From the NCBI RefSeq assembly GCF_003293595.1, contig NZ_CP022162.1:466346-530345 (forward strand): a stretch of 64,000 nt of DNA, read 5' to 3'. The position numbers were made by a program, and so were the translations under genes. Positions 11,009-19,266 of the stretch are shown here, one piece after another. Each line of letters starts with the position of its first letter. Within the stretch, counting starts at the first letter, position 1. Under the pieces are notes generated by a model that ran no database searches, had not been told where the DNA came from, and saw nothing but the letters and a program-made list of their open reading frames with translations. Source of the DNA: Microbacterium sp. PM5. Lineage in GTDB: Bacteria; Actinomycetota; Actinomycetes; Actinomycetales; Microbacteriaceae.

Positions 11009-12073
11009 TCACTCGCTGAGCCGGCGGTAGCGTCGCAGGCGCCGCAGCCCCGCGGCGTCTGCGCGCTCCGTCGGCGCGGTGGCCAGGGCTCGGAGGGCCG
11101 CATCGGCGCCGGCCGTGTCGAGGTCGACACCGATGGCGACGAGTTCGCCGGTCGCCGGCGGCGACGGCAGTGCGGACACGTGGATCGATCGGCCGACGAG
11201 TTCGACGAGGTAGCCCCGGTCGCCGCCGGTGCCGCGCACCCGCACCCGCCCCTTGAGGCGATAGGCGCCGCGGGGAGGGTGCTCGAGGAGGTCGACGAGC
11301 GCCGACGGCGGCACCGGAGCGACCAGCGGGATCGACACCGATCGGGCGTGTTCGTGCGTGTCGTGTCCGGGACCGTGGTGCGCCTCGCGCGCGATGCGGG
11401 CGAGCGGCAGCTCGTCGATCGGGTCGTCGTGGTCGGCCACGTCGAAGACGAGGACAGGATCGATCGCGCCGGCACGGGCGGTGACCAGGTGCGCGTCGGG
11501 ATTGCGCGAGCGGACGCGCGTGCTGATCCGCGCGATCGTCGATCCCCGCTCGGATGCCGGCAGCAGATCGGTCTTGCCGATCACGACGAGCGACGCCGTC
11601 GCATAGCGCGCCGGCGCGTCGTCGCCGGCATCGATCGTCGCGAAGTGGTGCACGGCGTCGATCACGTCCACCACGCCGCCTGCTCGCACGCGGGCAACGC
11701 CGCTGAAGCGGATCAGGCGGGCGAGCGCAGCGGGTTCTACGACGCCGCTCGCCTCCACGAGGATCGCGTCGAGGCGCAACCGCGGGGCGGCCAACCGTGC
11801 GAGCGCGTCGTCGAGTCCCCCCGCATCCGGCAGGCAGCATACGCAGCCTCCCGAGATCGCGGCGGCCTCGTCGACCTGACCGGTGACCAGCGCGGCGTCG
11901 ACGTTGAGGACGCCGAAGTCGTTCACGACCACTCCGAGGCGGGCGCCGGGCGTGCGCAGCAGGTGGTTGACGAGGCTCGTCTTCCCCGCGCCGAGATGGC
12001 CGGTCACGGCGACGACGGGCACGCGCGATGCCGCGGTTCCGACCACTCCGGCGGCCGTGTTCGCGTGCGGCAT
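11009..12073 (-). CDS. CobW/COG0523-family GTPase, putative zinc metallochaperone
   Basis: A 354-residue G3E-family GTPase that probably delivers zinc to client enzymes under zinc shortage. The P-loop GHLGAGKTS is at residues 25-33, the metal-binding GCVCC motif at 76-80, EASGVVEP is the switch region, and GKTDLL gives base specificity. A His-rich stretch (HHGPGHDTHEH) lies in the second half, as is common in this family, followed by the CobW C-terminal domain. The ATG at 12073 has GGGAGG six bases upstream; an ATG at 12091 would leave no leader beyond the operator. A perfect palindrome at 12093-12115 upstream resembles a Zur box, which supports the zinc role. Confidence 0.88.
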   Translation of the reverse strand: MPHANTAAGVVGTAASRVPVVAVTGHLGAGKTSLVNHLLRTPGARLGVVVNDFGVLNVDAALVTGQVDEAAAISGGCVCCLPDAGGLDDALARLAAPRLRLDAILVEASGVVEPAALARLIRFSGVARVRAGGVVDVIDAVHHFATIDAGDDAPARYATASLVVIGKTDLLPASERGSTIARISTRVRSRNPDAHLVTARAGAIDPVLVFDVADHDDPIDELPLARIAREAHHGPGHDTHEHARSVSIPLVAPVPPSALVDLLEHPPRGAYRLKGRVRVRGTGGDRGYLVELVGRSIHVSALPSPPATGELVAIGVDLDTAGADAALRALATAPTERADAAGLRRLRRYRRLSE

Positions 12074-12092
12074 TCGTCCTCCCGCACGCATA

Positions 12093-12115
12093 CTATCGAG
12101 AATGATTCTCGATAG
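12093..12115. promoter_or_regulatory. Zur/Fur-like operator upstream of the CobW gene
   Basis: A perfect inverted repeat with 11-base arms (CTATCGAGAAT and its complement) around a single central G. The core GAGAATGATTCTC resembles actinobacterial Zur boxes (GAAAATNATTTTC), differing at two symmetric positions. It lies 20 bases upstream of the CobW start and 3 bases after the stop of the mannosyltransferase gene. It is AT-rich against a GC-rich background. Zur control is inference; Fur is the alternative. Confidence 0.7.
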
Positions 12116-12118
12116 TTG

Positions 12119-13717
12119 TCACACCCAGCCCTGCATCCAGTTGTGCAGACGGTAGAAGTCGTAGGGGACCTGCGTCGCCGACCACAGTGGATACCAGAAA
12201 GCCGACAAGACCAGCGCCGCGACGAGGAAGACGATGACGACCCGCTGTCCGGCCGTGCGGCGCTCGTGGGGGGCGTGGGCCGCGCCGGCGACCTCCCGCA
12301 GCGCGAAGGTGAGTGCCAGCAGCAGGAACGGCCAGATCACGATCGTGTAGAACTGGAACACCGTGCGCTCGGGATACATCAACCAGGGAAGCCACGTGGC
12401 CGCGATACCGACCAGCACCACGGCGTAGCGCCAGTCGCGAGCGACGGCGAAGCGGTACACGAGGTACAGCGCGGCGATGACCGAGCCGTACCACAGCAGC
12501 GGATTCGGCATGCTGTACAGCACTTGCAGACAACCGTTCTCGCCCGAGCAGCCGTTCGTGCCGTCGGGGCTGGAGAACGCGTACATCGACGTCGGACGCC
12601 AGAGGAACGGCCACGCCCACGCCGCGCTCGAGTAGCTGTGCGGCGACGTCATACCGGCCATCGAGGCATAGATGGTCTCGTGGTACTTCCACAGGCTCTG
12701 CAGGGGAAGCGGCACCCAGGAGAAGAAGCCCGTCGCAGGGCTGAGCTCGGCGACCTTGCGGTCGTAGCCGCCGTCGCTGAGCAGCCATCCGCTCCAGGAG
12801 CCGAGGTACACGACGAAGGCGACCGGCACCAGCAGCACGAACGAGGCGAGCCCCTGCCGCACGGCATCCATTGGCCAGAAGGTGATGCCGAGTCGTCGAC
12901 GTTCGAGGGCGTCGGTGACGACCAAGTAGAGCCCGATGCCCGCGAGTACCCAAACCCCCGACCACTTCACCGCTGTCGCCGCGCCGGCGGCGGCCCCTGC
13001 GGCGATGATCCACGGACGGTTCCAGAGCACGACTCCCCATGCGGGAGGCGCGTCATCCACCCCGCGCGCCACGATCGCGGCGGCGAGGCGGTCGAGGTGG
13101 CGTCGACGATCGAGAAGGGCGAACCAGAACGCCAGCAGGATGAAGAACGCCAGGAACACGTCGAGCAGCGCGACCCGGCTCATGACGATGCCGAGGCCGT
13201 CGATCGCAAGGAGGAAGGAGGCGACGGTCGCGAACACCGTCGAGTTCGTCAGCGTCTTCGCGACGAGGAAGAGCAGCAGCACCAGGGCCGTGCCGAACAG
13301 CGCGGTCATGGCTCGCCAGCCGAAGGAGCTGTCGGGTCCGAACAGCCACATGCCGAAGCCGATGAGGTACTTGCCGAGCGGGGGATGGACGACGAAACTC
13401 GGATCGCTCGTGAAGATGTTCGTCTCGCCCGCCGCGAATCGTGCATCGGCGCCGTCGGGCCAGGTCGCCGCATAGCCGAGATTCCACTGGCTCCACGCGT
13501 CCTTCACGTAGTAGGTCTCGTCGAAGACCAGCACGTGCGGATGCCCGAGGTTCCAGAAGCGAAGGATGCCGGCGAGCAGCGTCACCGCCAGCGGAGCGAG
13601 CCATCCGTACAACCGCTGGAGTCGCGGATCGTCCGCGACGCGCTCGCGCCAACGGTCGTACGCAGACCGGCGCACGGGTGGCAGCAGCGGTGGGATCGGC
13701 TCGGCGGTGGTCGACAC
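12119..13717 (-). CDS. Protein O-mannosyltransferase (PMT family, dolichyl/polyprenyl-phosphate dependent)
   Basis: A 532-residue integral membrane glycosyltransferase of the GT39 family, which transfers mannose from polyprenyl-phosphate-mannose to secreted proteins. The family motif is visible near residues 60-75 (VFDETYYVKDAWS), where the paired acidic residue is catalytic. About ten hydrophobic segments follow, and the C-terminal PMT_4TMC-like domain ends with HNWMQGWV. The GTG at 13717 lies seven bases after a minus-strand TAGGCT -10 box; the GTG at 13723 is only one base after it, so I prefer 13717. It diverges from rsmI, as is common in actinobacteria. Confidence 0.93.
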   Translation of the reverse strand: MSTTAEPIPPLLPPVRRSAYDRWRERVADDPRLQRLYGWLAPLAVTLLAGILRFWNLGHPHVLVFDETYYVKDAWSQWNLGYAATWPDGADARFAAGETNIFTSDPSFVVHPPLGKYLIGFGMWLFGPDSSFGWRAMTALFGTALVLLLFLVAKTLTNSTVFATVASFLLAIDGLGIVMSRVALLDVFLAFFILLAFWFALLDRRRHLDRLAAAIVARGVDDAPPAWGVVLWNRPWIIAAGAAAGAATAVKWSGVWVLAGIGLYLVVTDALERRRLGITFWPMDAVRQGLASFVLLVPVAFVVYLGSWSGWLLSDGGYDRKVAELSPATGFFSWVPLPLQSLWKYHETIYASMAGMTSPHSYSSAAWAWPFLWRPTSMYAFSSPDGTNGCSGENGCLQVLYSMPNPLLWYGSVIAALYLVYRFAVARDWRYAVVLVGIAATWLPWLMYPERTVFQFYTIVIWPFLLLALTFALREVAGAAHAPHERRTAGQRVVIVFLVAALVLSAFWYPLWSATQVPYDFYRLHNWMQGWV

Positions 13718-13724
13718 GGCCACC

Positions 13725-13734
13725 AGCCTAAGCT
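13725..13734. promoter_or_regulatory. Overlapping divergent -10 elements of the mannosyltransferase gene and rsmI
   Basis: The ten bases AGCCTAAGCT hold TAGGCT on the minus strand (13730 to 13725) and TAAGCT on the plus strand (13729-13734). Each sits 6-7 bases before a start codon (13717 and 13741). A single near-symmetric site thus appears to drive both leaderless genes. Confidence 0.6.
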
Positions 13735-13740
13735 GAAGCG

Positions 13741-14556
13741 GTGATCATCCTCGGTGCGACTCCCATCGGCAATCTGGGCGACGCGTCGGCGCGGCTCGTC
13801 GCCGCGCTCGAGCAGGCGAGCGTCATCGCCGCCGAGGACACCCGCACGACACAACGGCTGCTGCAGCGGTTGGGCATCGCCAATCGTCCGCGGCTGGTCG
13901 CCCTTCACGACCACAACGAGAAGCAGCGCGCGGCCGAGCTCGTCGCCCGTGCGCGCGAGGAGGACCTGCTCGTTCTCAGCGATGCGGGGATGCCGACCGT
14001 GAGTGATCCGGGGTACGGCCTCGTCGCCGAGGCCGTCGCACAGGGCGTCGCGGTCACGGCGCTGCCGGGACCGAGCGCCGTGGTCACGGCGCTCGCCGTG
14101 GCCGGGTTGCCCACCGATCGCTTCACCTTCGAGGGATTCCTGCCACGCAAGGCCGGAGAGCGTGCACGCGCTCTCGCTCTGCTGTCGAGCGAGCCGCGCA
14201 CGATGGTCTTCTTCGAAGCGCCGTCGCGTCTGGCCGAGACGCTGCACGCCATGGCCGCCGCCTTCGGTGCCGACCGGCCTGCCGCCGTCTGCCGGGAACT
14301 CACCAAGCTGCACGAGGAGGTCGTCCGCGACGGTCTGGCAGCCCTCGCCGACTGGGCCCGCGACGGGGTCCGCGGCGAGATCGTCGTCGTCGTCGGGGGA
14401 GCGCCGGCTCGCGACGTGTCGGCCGAGGACGCTGTCGCGCAGGTGCAGGCCCTCGTGGCCGACGGGGTCCGTTTGAAGGACGCCGCTGCCGAGGTCGCGG
14501 CAGCGACCGGCTTGTCCAGCCGCGACCTCTACCAGGCGGTGCTCGCCTCGCGGTGA
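13741..14556 (+). CDS. rsmI: 16S rRNA (cytidine(1402)-2'-O)-methyltransferase RsmI
   Basis: A 271-residue SAM-dependent enzyme that 2'-O-methylates C1402 in the decoding centre of 16S rRNA. The tetrapyrrole-methylase fold is shown by GATPIGNLGD at residues 4-13, AAEDTRTT, the DAGMPTVSDPG motif (SAM site), GPSAVVTAL and FEAPSRL. The length matches the family. The GTG start at 13741 follows TAAGCT by six bases, which suggests a leaderless mRNA. It diverges from the mannosyltransferase gene and converges on the GH13 gene with a 7-base gap. Confidence 0.96.
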   Translation: MIILGATPIGNLGDASARLVAALEQASVIAAEDTRTTQRLLQRLGIANRPRLVALHDHNEKQRAAELVARAREEDLLVLSDAGMPTVSDPGYGLVAEAVAQGVAVTALPGPSAVVTALAVAGLPTDRFTFEGFLPRKAGERARALALLSSEPRTMVFFEAPSRLAETLHAMAAAFGADRPAAVCRELTKLHEEVVRDGLAALADWARDGVRGEIVVVVGGAPARDVSAEDAVAQVQALVADGVRLKDAAAEVAAATGLSSRDLYQAVLASR

Positions 14557-14563
14557 TGCCCGC

Positions 14564-16516
14564 TCAGACGGCGGGACCGCCCAACTGCGCGAAGGCCTCC
14601 GGCGTTGCGACGGACCGCTCCGCACGCGCGGGCGGAGCGGTGACGCCCGGCAGCGTCCAGACGGCGAAGCTCGCTCCTCTGCCGTGCAGGCGCACCGCGC
14701 CGTCTTCCGCGACGAGTTCGACCGTCCCTGCCGCATAGCGCGCGGCCCTGGCCGTCGCCGCGCCGACCAGGGCCATGTCGAGACGGATCTCGACGTCGGT
14801 ACGAGCGGCGAGGACCAGCACCGCCTCGTCCGCGTTCTCGCGGATGAACACGAGCGCATCGTCGTCCGCGTGCAACCAGCGCAGGCCGCCCGTCGAGAGC
14901 GCCGCGTGCGCGCGGCGAAGGCCGATGAGCTCACGGTAGAGGCCGATGCGGGCGGCGATCTCGGGTTCGCCGATGCGCTCCCAGGGGAGTGGGGTGCGGC
15001 TCATCTCACCGTCCACGGCCTCGAGTCCGAACTCGTCGCCGGCGTAGACGACGGGGATGCCGGGCAGCGTCATCGACAGACCGACGGCGAGCGGGATCAT
15101 CTCCGCCGCGGCGTAGGTGGCGAACCGGGCGGTGTCGTGGGTGTCGAGGGCCGACATCGTCCCGCGCTGCACACGCCACGGAATCTGGCTGGTGAAGAGC
15201 CGGAGCTGGCGCACGAACTGCTGCGCGGTGTACCGCGGCATCCCGGTGGGCAGTCCGAAGAACCACATCTCATCGCTGACGCGGCCGTCGAAGCCGCGGT
15301 GAGGGATGCGTCGGGGCTCCGCGAGCCACGACCACACGCCGCGCGTGAACGCCGGGTAGGTCATGCCGCCGTGCCAGGCATCTCCCTGCAGGTCGCTGGC
15401 GGCATCGTTCGTCGACTCGGCGAGCAGGAGCGTGTCGGGCGAGACCTCGATCATCGTCCGGCGCACCGTCTGGCGCACGACGGCATTGAGGTCTTCGGCG
15501 CCGAGTCGACCGGTCATGTTGGCGACGTCGATGCGCCACCCGTCGATCCCGTACGGCTGCGCGAGCCAGCGCGCGACGACGGAGTCGGGCCCCTCGATGA
15601 ATCGGCGCCGCAGTTCGGCGCTGTTCCAGTCGAATTTCGGCAGCGTCGCCGCATCCAGCCACGTCTCGTAGGTGGTGTGGGCCGCATCGTGGAAGTAGTA
15701 GAAGTCGGCTTCCGCCGCGTCGGGCCGGCCGTACGCGTTGCGGAACCACTCATGGGCGACGCCGGAATGGTTGGTGGTGAGATCGCCGATCACGCGGATG
15801 CCGCGCGCGTGCGCTGCCTCGATGAGACGTCGGTAGGCGTCGTCGCCGCCGAGGAGTTCGTCGACGTGATCGAAACTGGCGGCGTCGTATCGGTGATTCG
15901 ACTCCGCGGGGAAGATCGGCGTGTGGTACAGCGCGTTCACACCCAGATCGACGAGGTGGTCCAGCCGGTCCACGACGCCGTCGAGGTCTCCGCCGTAGAG
16001 CTGCCGGCTGCGACCCGGGTGGGAGGGATCCAGCGGGTCATCCCAGGCTGCGGGGATCGCCCACTGCGGAAGCGGGCGGTCGGCTGCGGCATCCGATCGC
16101 GCGAAACGATCGGGGAAGATCTGGTACAGCACGGTGTCGGCCATCCACGGCGGCGGCGGGTTGCCGGCGACGAGGGCGAAATCCTGCGCGTCGAGGACGT
16201 CGACGTCGCTGAGCCCGCCCTGGTTGAGGATCTGCACCGTCGCGTCGCTGCGGACGAGATGGAAGCGGTAGCCGTGGCGCGGGTTGGCGACGACGATCCG
16301 CGCCGACCACCAGTGCCACCCGTCCCGTTCGCCGTCGCACTCGGCCTCCACCCACGCCGGCTCGTGGTCGGGGTTGCTGCGCACCACGACCCGGTCGACT
16401 CCGCCGTAGGCGCGGGGCACGCGGAGGCGGACCGTCACCTCGTCGCCGAGAGCCGGAGCGGGGTGCGAGACGTACAGCGGCGAGCCGTCGTGGTGCGGGC
16501 AGGTGGGATCGATCAT
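14564..16516 (-). CDS. Glycoside hydrolase family 13 enzyme, intracellular maltodextrin glycosidase
   Basis: A 650-residue GH13 enzyme with an N-terminal beta-sandwich (about 1-125) before the catalytic TIM barrel, as in neopullulanase and cyclomaltodextrinase types. Barrel motifs in order: DRFARSD, LGVNALYHTPIF, GDLTTNHSG (region I), GWRIDVANM (Asp nucleophile), LLAESTND (Glu acid/base) and LDTHDTARF (third Asp). There is no signal peptide, so it should act on maltodextrins imported by the transporter encoded upstream. The ATG at 16516 has GGAGG upstream; a 17-base hairpin (16534-16550) precedes it in the 114-base gap to the permease gene. The exact product specificity is open. Confidence 0.93.
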   Translation of the reverse strand: MIDPTCPHHDGSPLYVSHPAPALGDEVTVRLRVPRAYGGVDRVVVRSNPDHEPAWVEAECDGERDGWHWWSARIVVANPRHGYRFHLVRSDATVQILNQGGLSDVDVLDAQDFALVAGNPPPPWMADTVLYQIFPDRFARSDAAADRPLPQWAIPAAWDDPLDPSHPGRSRQLYGGDLDGVVDRLDHLVDLGVNALYHTPIFPAESNHRYDAASFDHVDELLGGDDAYRRLIEAAHARGIRVIGDLTTNHSGVAHEWFRNAYGRPDAAEADFYYFHDAAHTTYETWLDAATLPKFDWNSAELRRRFIEGPDSVVARWLAQPYGIDGWRIDVANMTGRLGAEDLNAVVRQTVRRTMIEVSPDTLLLAESTNDAASDLQGDAWHGGMTYPAFTRGVWSWLAEPRRIPHRGFDGRVSDEMWFFGLPTGMPRYTAQQFVRQLRLFTSQIPWRVQRGTMSALDTHDTARFATYAAAEMIPLAVGLSMTLPGIPVVYAGDEFGLEAVDGEMSRTPLPWERIGEPEIAARIGLYRELIGLRRAHAALSTGGLRWLHADDDALVFIRENADEAVLVLAARTDVEIRLDMALVGAATARAARYAAGTVELVAEDGAVRLHGRGASFAVWTLPGVTAPPARAERSVATPEAFAQLGGPAV

Positions 16517-16630
16517 GGGAACCTCCGTGGAACGCCGACAACACGTCGGCACTGGTGCGACGTGGTTGCACGGCCATCCGTGACAGAGCCCTCTGATTGT
16601 GTGGTGTGCGGCCCGGGGCGGGGTCGTGCG

Positions 16631-17563
16631 CTACTTGACCGAGCCGGCCGTGAGGCCGCCGACGATGAAGCGCTGGAGGCCCAGGAACAGTGCCATCGGC
16701 AGGATCGCCGCGAGCACGGCGCCGGCGGCGAACACGCTCCAGTTGCGCGCCGTCTCCTGCGAGACGAACTGGTACAGCCCCACCGCCAACGTCTGCTTGT
16801 CGGGGTCGACGAGGACGACGGACGCGATGAGGAAGTCGTTCATGGTGCCGATGAACGACAGCAGGCCGATCACAGCCAGCACGGGGGCGACCAGGCGCAG
16901 GATGATGGTGAAGAAGATGCGAGCGTGCCCGGCGCCGTCGATCTTCGCCGCCTCGTCGATCGAGGCCGGCACGGTGTTGAAGAAGCCGTACATGAGGAAC
17001 GTGTTCACGCCCAGCGCGCCGCCGAGATAGACCATGATCAACCCGATCTGGGAGTTCAGACCCAGTGCCGGGAAGATGTCGCCGATCGCCGACATCAGCA
17101 GGAAGATGGCCACGACGGCGAGCAGCTGAGGGAACATCTGCACGAGCAGCAGCGTCAGCAGTCCGAAACGGCGGCCGGTGAAGCGCATGCGCGAGAAGGC
17201 ATAGGCGGCGAGCGCGCAGAGCACGACGGTGAAGAACGACGTCGTCAGCCCGATGAACACCGAGTTGACGAACCAGTTGCCGTACGGGCGCAGCGGGTCT
17301 TGGAACAGGGCGATGTAGCTGCCGATGTCGACCGTGGCGAACAGGCTGTTGGCCGTCAGCAGCGTCCCGCCCGGGTTGAGCGAGGCCGAGAGCACGTAGA
17401 CGAGCGGGAACGCCGAGAAGACGAGCATCGCGATGCCGACGAGATGGCGCCAGCCGGTCTCGCGGAACCACCGGCCGAACCGGCGACGCGTCTCGTGGGC
17501 GACGGTCGGACTCGGCGAGGTCGATGCCGTACCGGTGACGGGGAGGGTCTCAGCAGTGGTCAT
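16631..17563 (-). CDS. Carbohydrate ABC transporter permease (MalG type)
   Basis: A 310-residue inner-membrane permease with six predicted transmembrane helices and the cytoplasmic EAA loop (SIDEAAKIDGAGHARIFFTI in part) that docks the ATPase. The sequence ends GGLTAGSVK, the usual MalG C-terminus. It should pair with the MalF-type permease encoded immediately upstream (one-base gap) and the binding protein. No ATPase gene is in the operon, so the complex presumably uses a shared MsiK-like ATPase encoded elsewhere, as is common in actinobacteria. The substrate is inferred to be maltose/maltodextrin from the GH13 neighbour. Confidence 0.93.
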   Translation of the reverse strand: MTTAETLPVTGTASTSPSPTVAHETRRRFGRWFRETGWRHLVGIAMLVFSAFPLVYVLSASLNPGGTLLTANSLFATVDIGSYIALFQDPLRPYGNWFVNSVFIGLTTSFFTVVLCALAAYAFSRMRFTGRRFGLLTLLLVQMFPQLLAVVAIFLLMSAIGDIFPALGLNSQIGLIMVYLGGALGVNTFLMYGFFNTVPASIDEAAKIDGAGHARIFFTIILRLVAPVLAVIGLLSFIGTMNDFLIASVVLVDPDKQTLAVGLYQFVSQETARNWSVFAAGAVLAAILPMALFLGLQRFIVGGLTAGSVK

Positions 17564-17564
17564 G

Positions 17565-19193
17565 TCAGTTCAGCTCCTCGAGCACCTTGGTCTGGCGGAA
17601 GCTGAGGTAGGAGATGACCGCCACCAGCACGAAGATGATGATCGAGAACGCGCTGGCCAGGCCGTAGTCGCGTTCGGCTCCCACGAAGGCCACCTTGTAG
17701 ACCATCGAGATCAGAATGTCGCTCGCGCCGACGTTGATGGACGCGTCGGCGAAGCGCGGACCGCCGCCGGTGAGCATGTAGATCAGATTGAAGTTGTTGA
17801 AGTTGAACGCGAACGAGGAGATCAGCAGCGGCGCCACCGACACCAGCAGCAGCGGGAACTTGATGTGGCGGAAGATCTGCCACACACCGGCGCCGTCGAC
17901 GCGCCCCGCCTCCTGGATGTCGTCGGGGATCGCCTGGATGGCACCCGTCGTGACGAGGAACATGTAGGGGAAGCCGAGCCAGAGGTTCACGACGAGAATC
18001 GACACCTTCGCCAGCAGGGGATCCTGCAGCCAGGGGATCGACGCCCCTCCGAGGATGGACTGGTTGATGAAGCCGAAGTCCTGGTTGAACATTCCCTGCC
18101 AGACCAGCGCCGACAGGAACGCGGGGAAGGCGTACGGGAGGATCATGATGACCCGGTAGTACTTCTTGCTCTTCATCCGCGGATCGTTGAAGACGATCGC
18201 GAGGAACAGGCCGAGGGCGAAGGTCGTCGCCACCGACAGGATGGCGAACACGAACGTCCAGACGAGCACGGCGAGGAAGGGCCCACGGATCGACTCGGTG
18301 GAAAACGCCCGGACGAAGTTGTCGACGCCGACCCAGACCTGCCATCCCGTGGCGAGGGTCTGCCCGTCGGCGGAGGCGAAGGAGCCGTTGCCGTTGTCCG
18401 TGTAGACGACGCCCGTCTGCGTGTTCGTCATGGTGCCTGCGGCGGCATCCCACACGAGCGTGGAGACGTACTGGTAGGCCGTCGAGCCGTCGCGGGTTTG
18501 GAGCGTGCCGTCGTTGGGATCGGTGGAGAAGGGCACCGCCATCGACGAGATCGTCGCCTGGTTGGCCACGAGCTGAGCGAAGTTCAACGTGGTGTACCCG
18601 GGAAGCGCCGCCGCGCGGCCGCCCGTGAACTCGGCATCCGACGCCGCCTCGAGCGGCTGGTCGGCGCTGCCGATCTCGGCGGTGCCGTCGGGAGTGGTCA
18701 CGAGGAAGAAGAGGGCGCCGTCCTTCTCGAGGACCGACACCGGATAGGCGGCCGAGTCCTCGACGCGCTGCTGGTTCTGGATCAGCAGCGCGTTGACGGC
18801 GTCGTCCTTCGTCGACACGTGTCCCGAGCCGTAGTTCGTGAACGCGATGTAGATGCAGTACAGGACCACGAAGATCTGGAAGACGAAAAGGAAGACCAGG
18901 CCCGGCGTCAGGTACTTGGCCGGTAGAAGGCCCGGCTTCAGGTAGATGACGTTGATCGCGAGGATGCCGAGGGCAACGGCCGCTGCGATGACGACGCTGT
19001 CCTTGGTCAGCAGGACGAGGATCGCATAGACGGCCATCGCGTCGATGACGCCCAGGCACACGATCTTGACCAGCCAGACCTTCCACCCGGCGCCTGCGGC
19101 TTCCGCCCAGGCCTCGGCGCGTCGGCGGCGCCGTGCCGCGGCGCGGTCTTCGGGCGCGCGCGTCGGCGGCGCGGCGATCGTGGGGCCAGTCAT
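17565..19193 (-). CDS. Carbohydrate ABC transporter permease (MalF type, long)
   Basis: A 542-residue permease. It is longer than most CUT1 permeases (about 300) because it has a large extracytoplasmic insert at roughly residues 120-300, comparable to the P2 loop of E. coli MalF that contacts the maltose-binding protein. Four N-terminal and four C-terminal hydrophobic segments flank it. The EAA loop reads EAGRVDGAGVWQIF. The ATG at 19193 has AGGAG upstream; further upstream codons lie in the intergenic leader. It is co-transcribed with the binding protein and the MalG-type permease. The large loop strengthens the maltose/maltodextrin assignment. Confidence 0.93.
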   Translation of the reverse strand: MTGPTIAAPPTRAPEDRAAARRRRRAEAWAEAAGAGWKVWLVKIVCLGVIDAMAVYAILVLLTKDSVVIAAAVALGILAINVIYLKPGLLPAKYLTPGLVFLFVFQIFVVLYCIYIAFTNYGSGHVSTKDDAVNALLIQNQQRVEDSAAYPVSVLEKDGALFFLVTTPDGTAEIGSADQPLEAASDAEFTGGRAAALPGYTTLNFAQLVANQATISSMAVPFSTDPNDGTLQTRDGSTAYQYVSTLVWDAAAGTMTNTQTGVVYTDNGNGSFASADGQTLATGWQVWVGVDNFVRAFSTESIRGPFLAVLVWTFVFAILSVATTFALGLFLAIVFNDPRMKSKKYYRVIMILPYAFPAFLSALVWQGMFNQDFGFINQSILGGASIPWLQDPLLAKVSILVVNLWLGFPYMFLVTTGAIQAIPDDIQEAGRVDGAGVWQIFRHIKFPLLLVSVAPLLISSFAFNFNNFNLIYMLTGGGPRFADASINVGASDILISMVYKVAFVGAERDYGLASAFSIIIFVLVAVISYLSFRQTKVLEELN

Positions 19194-19266
19194 CTTCGAC
19201 TCCTGTCGGAACGTGGGGGGATCGAGGTGCGGAGGGGTGAGCGTGAGCCCACCCCTCCGCACGGGG

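Noticed and set aside
14684..17605. A 973-codon plus-strand frame opposite the GH13 and MalG-type genes
   Set aside because: The opposing genes carry complete catalytic motifs, while this frame has none.
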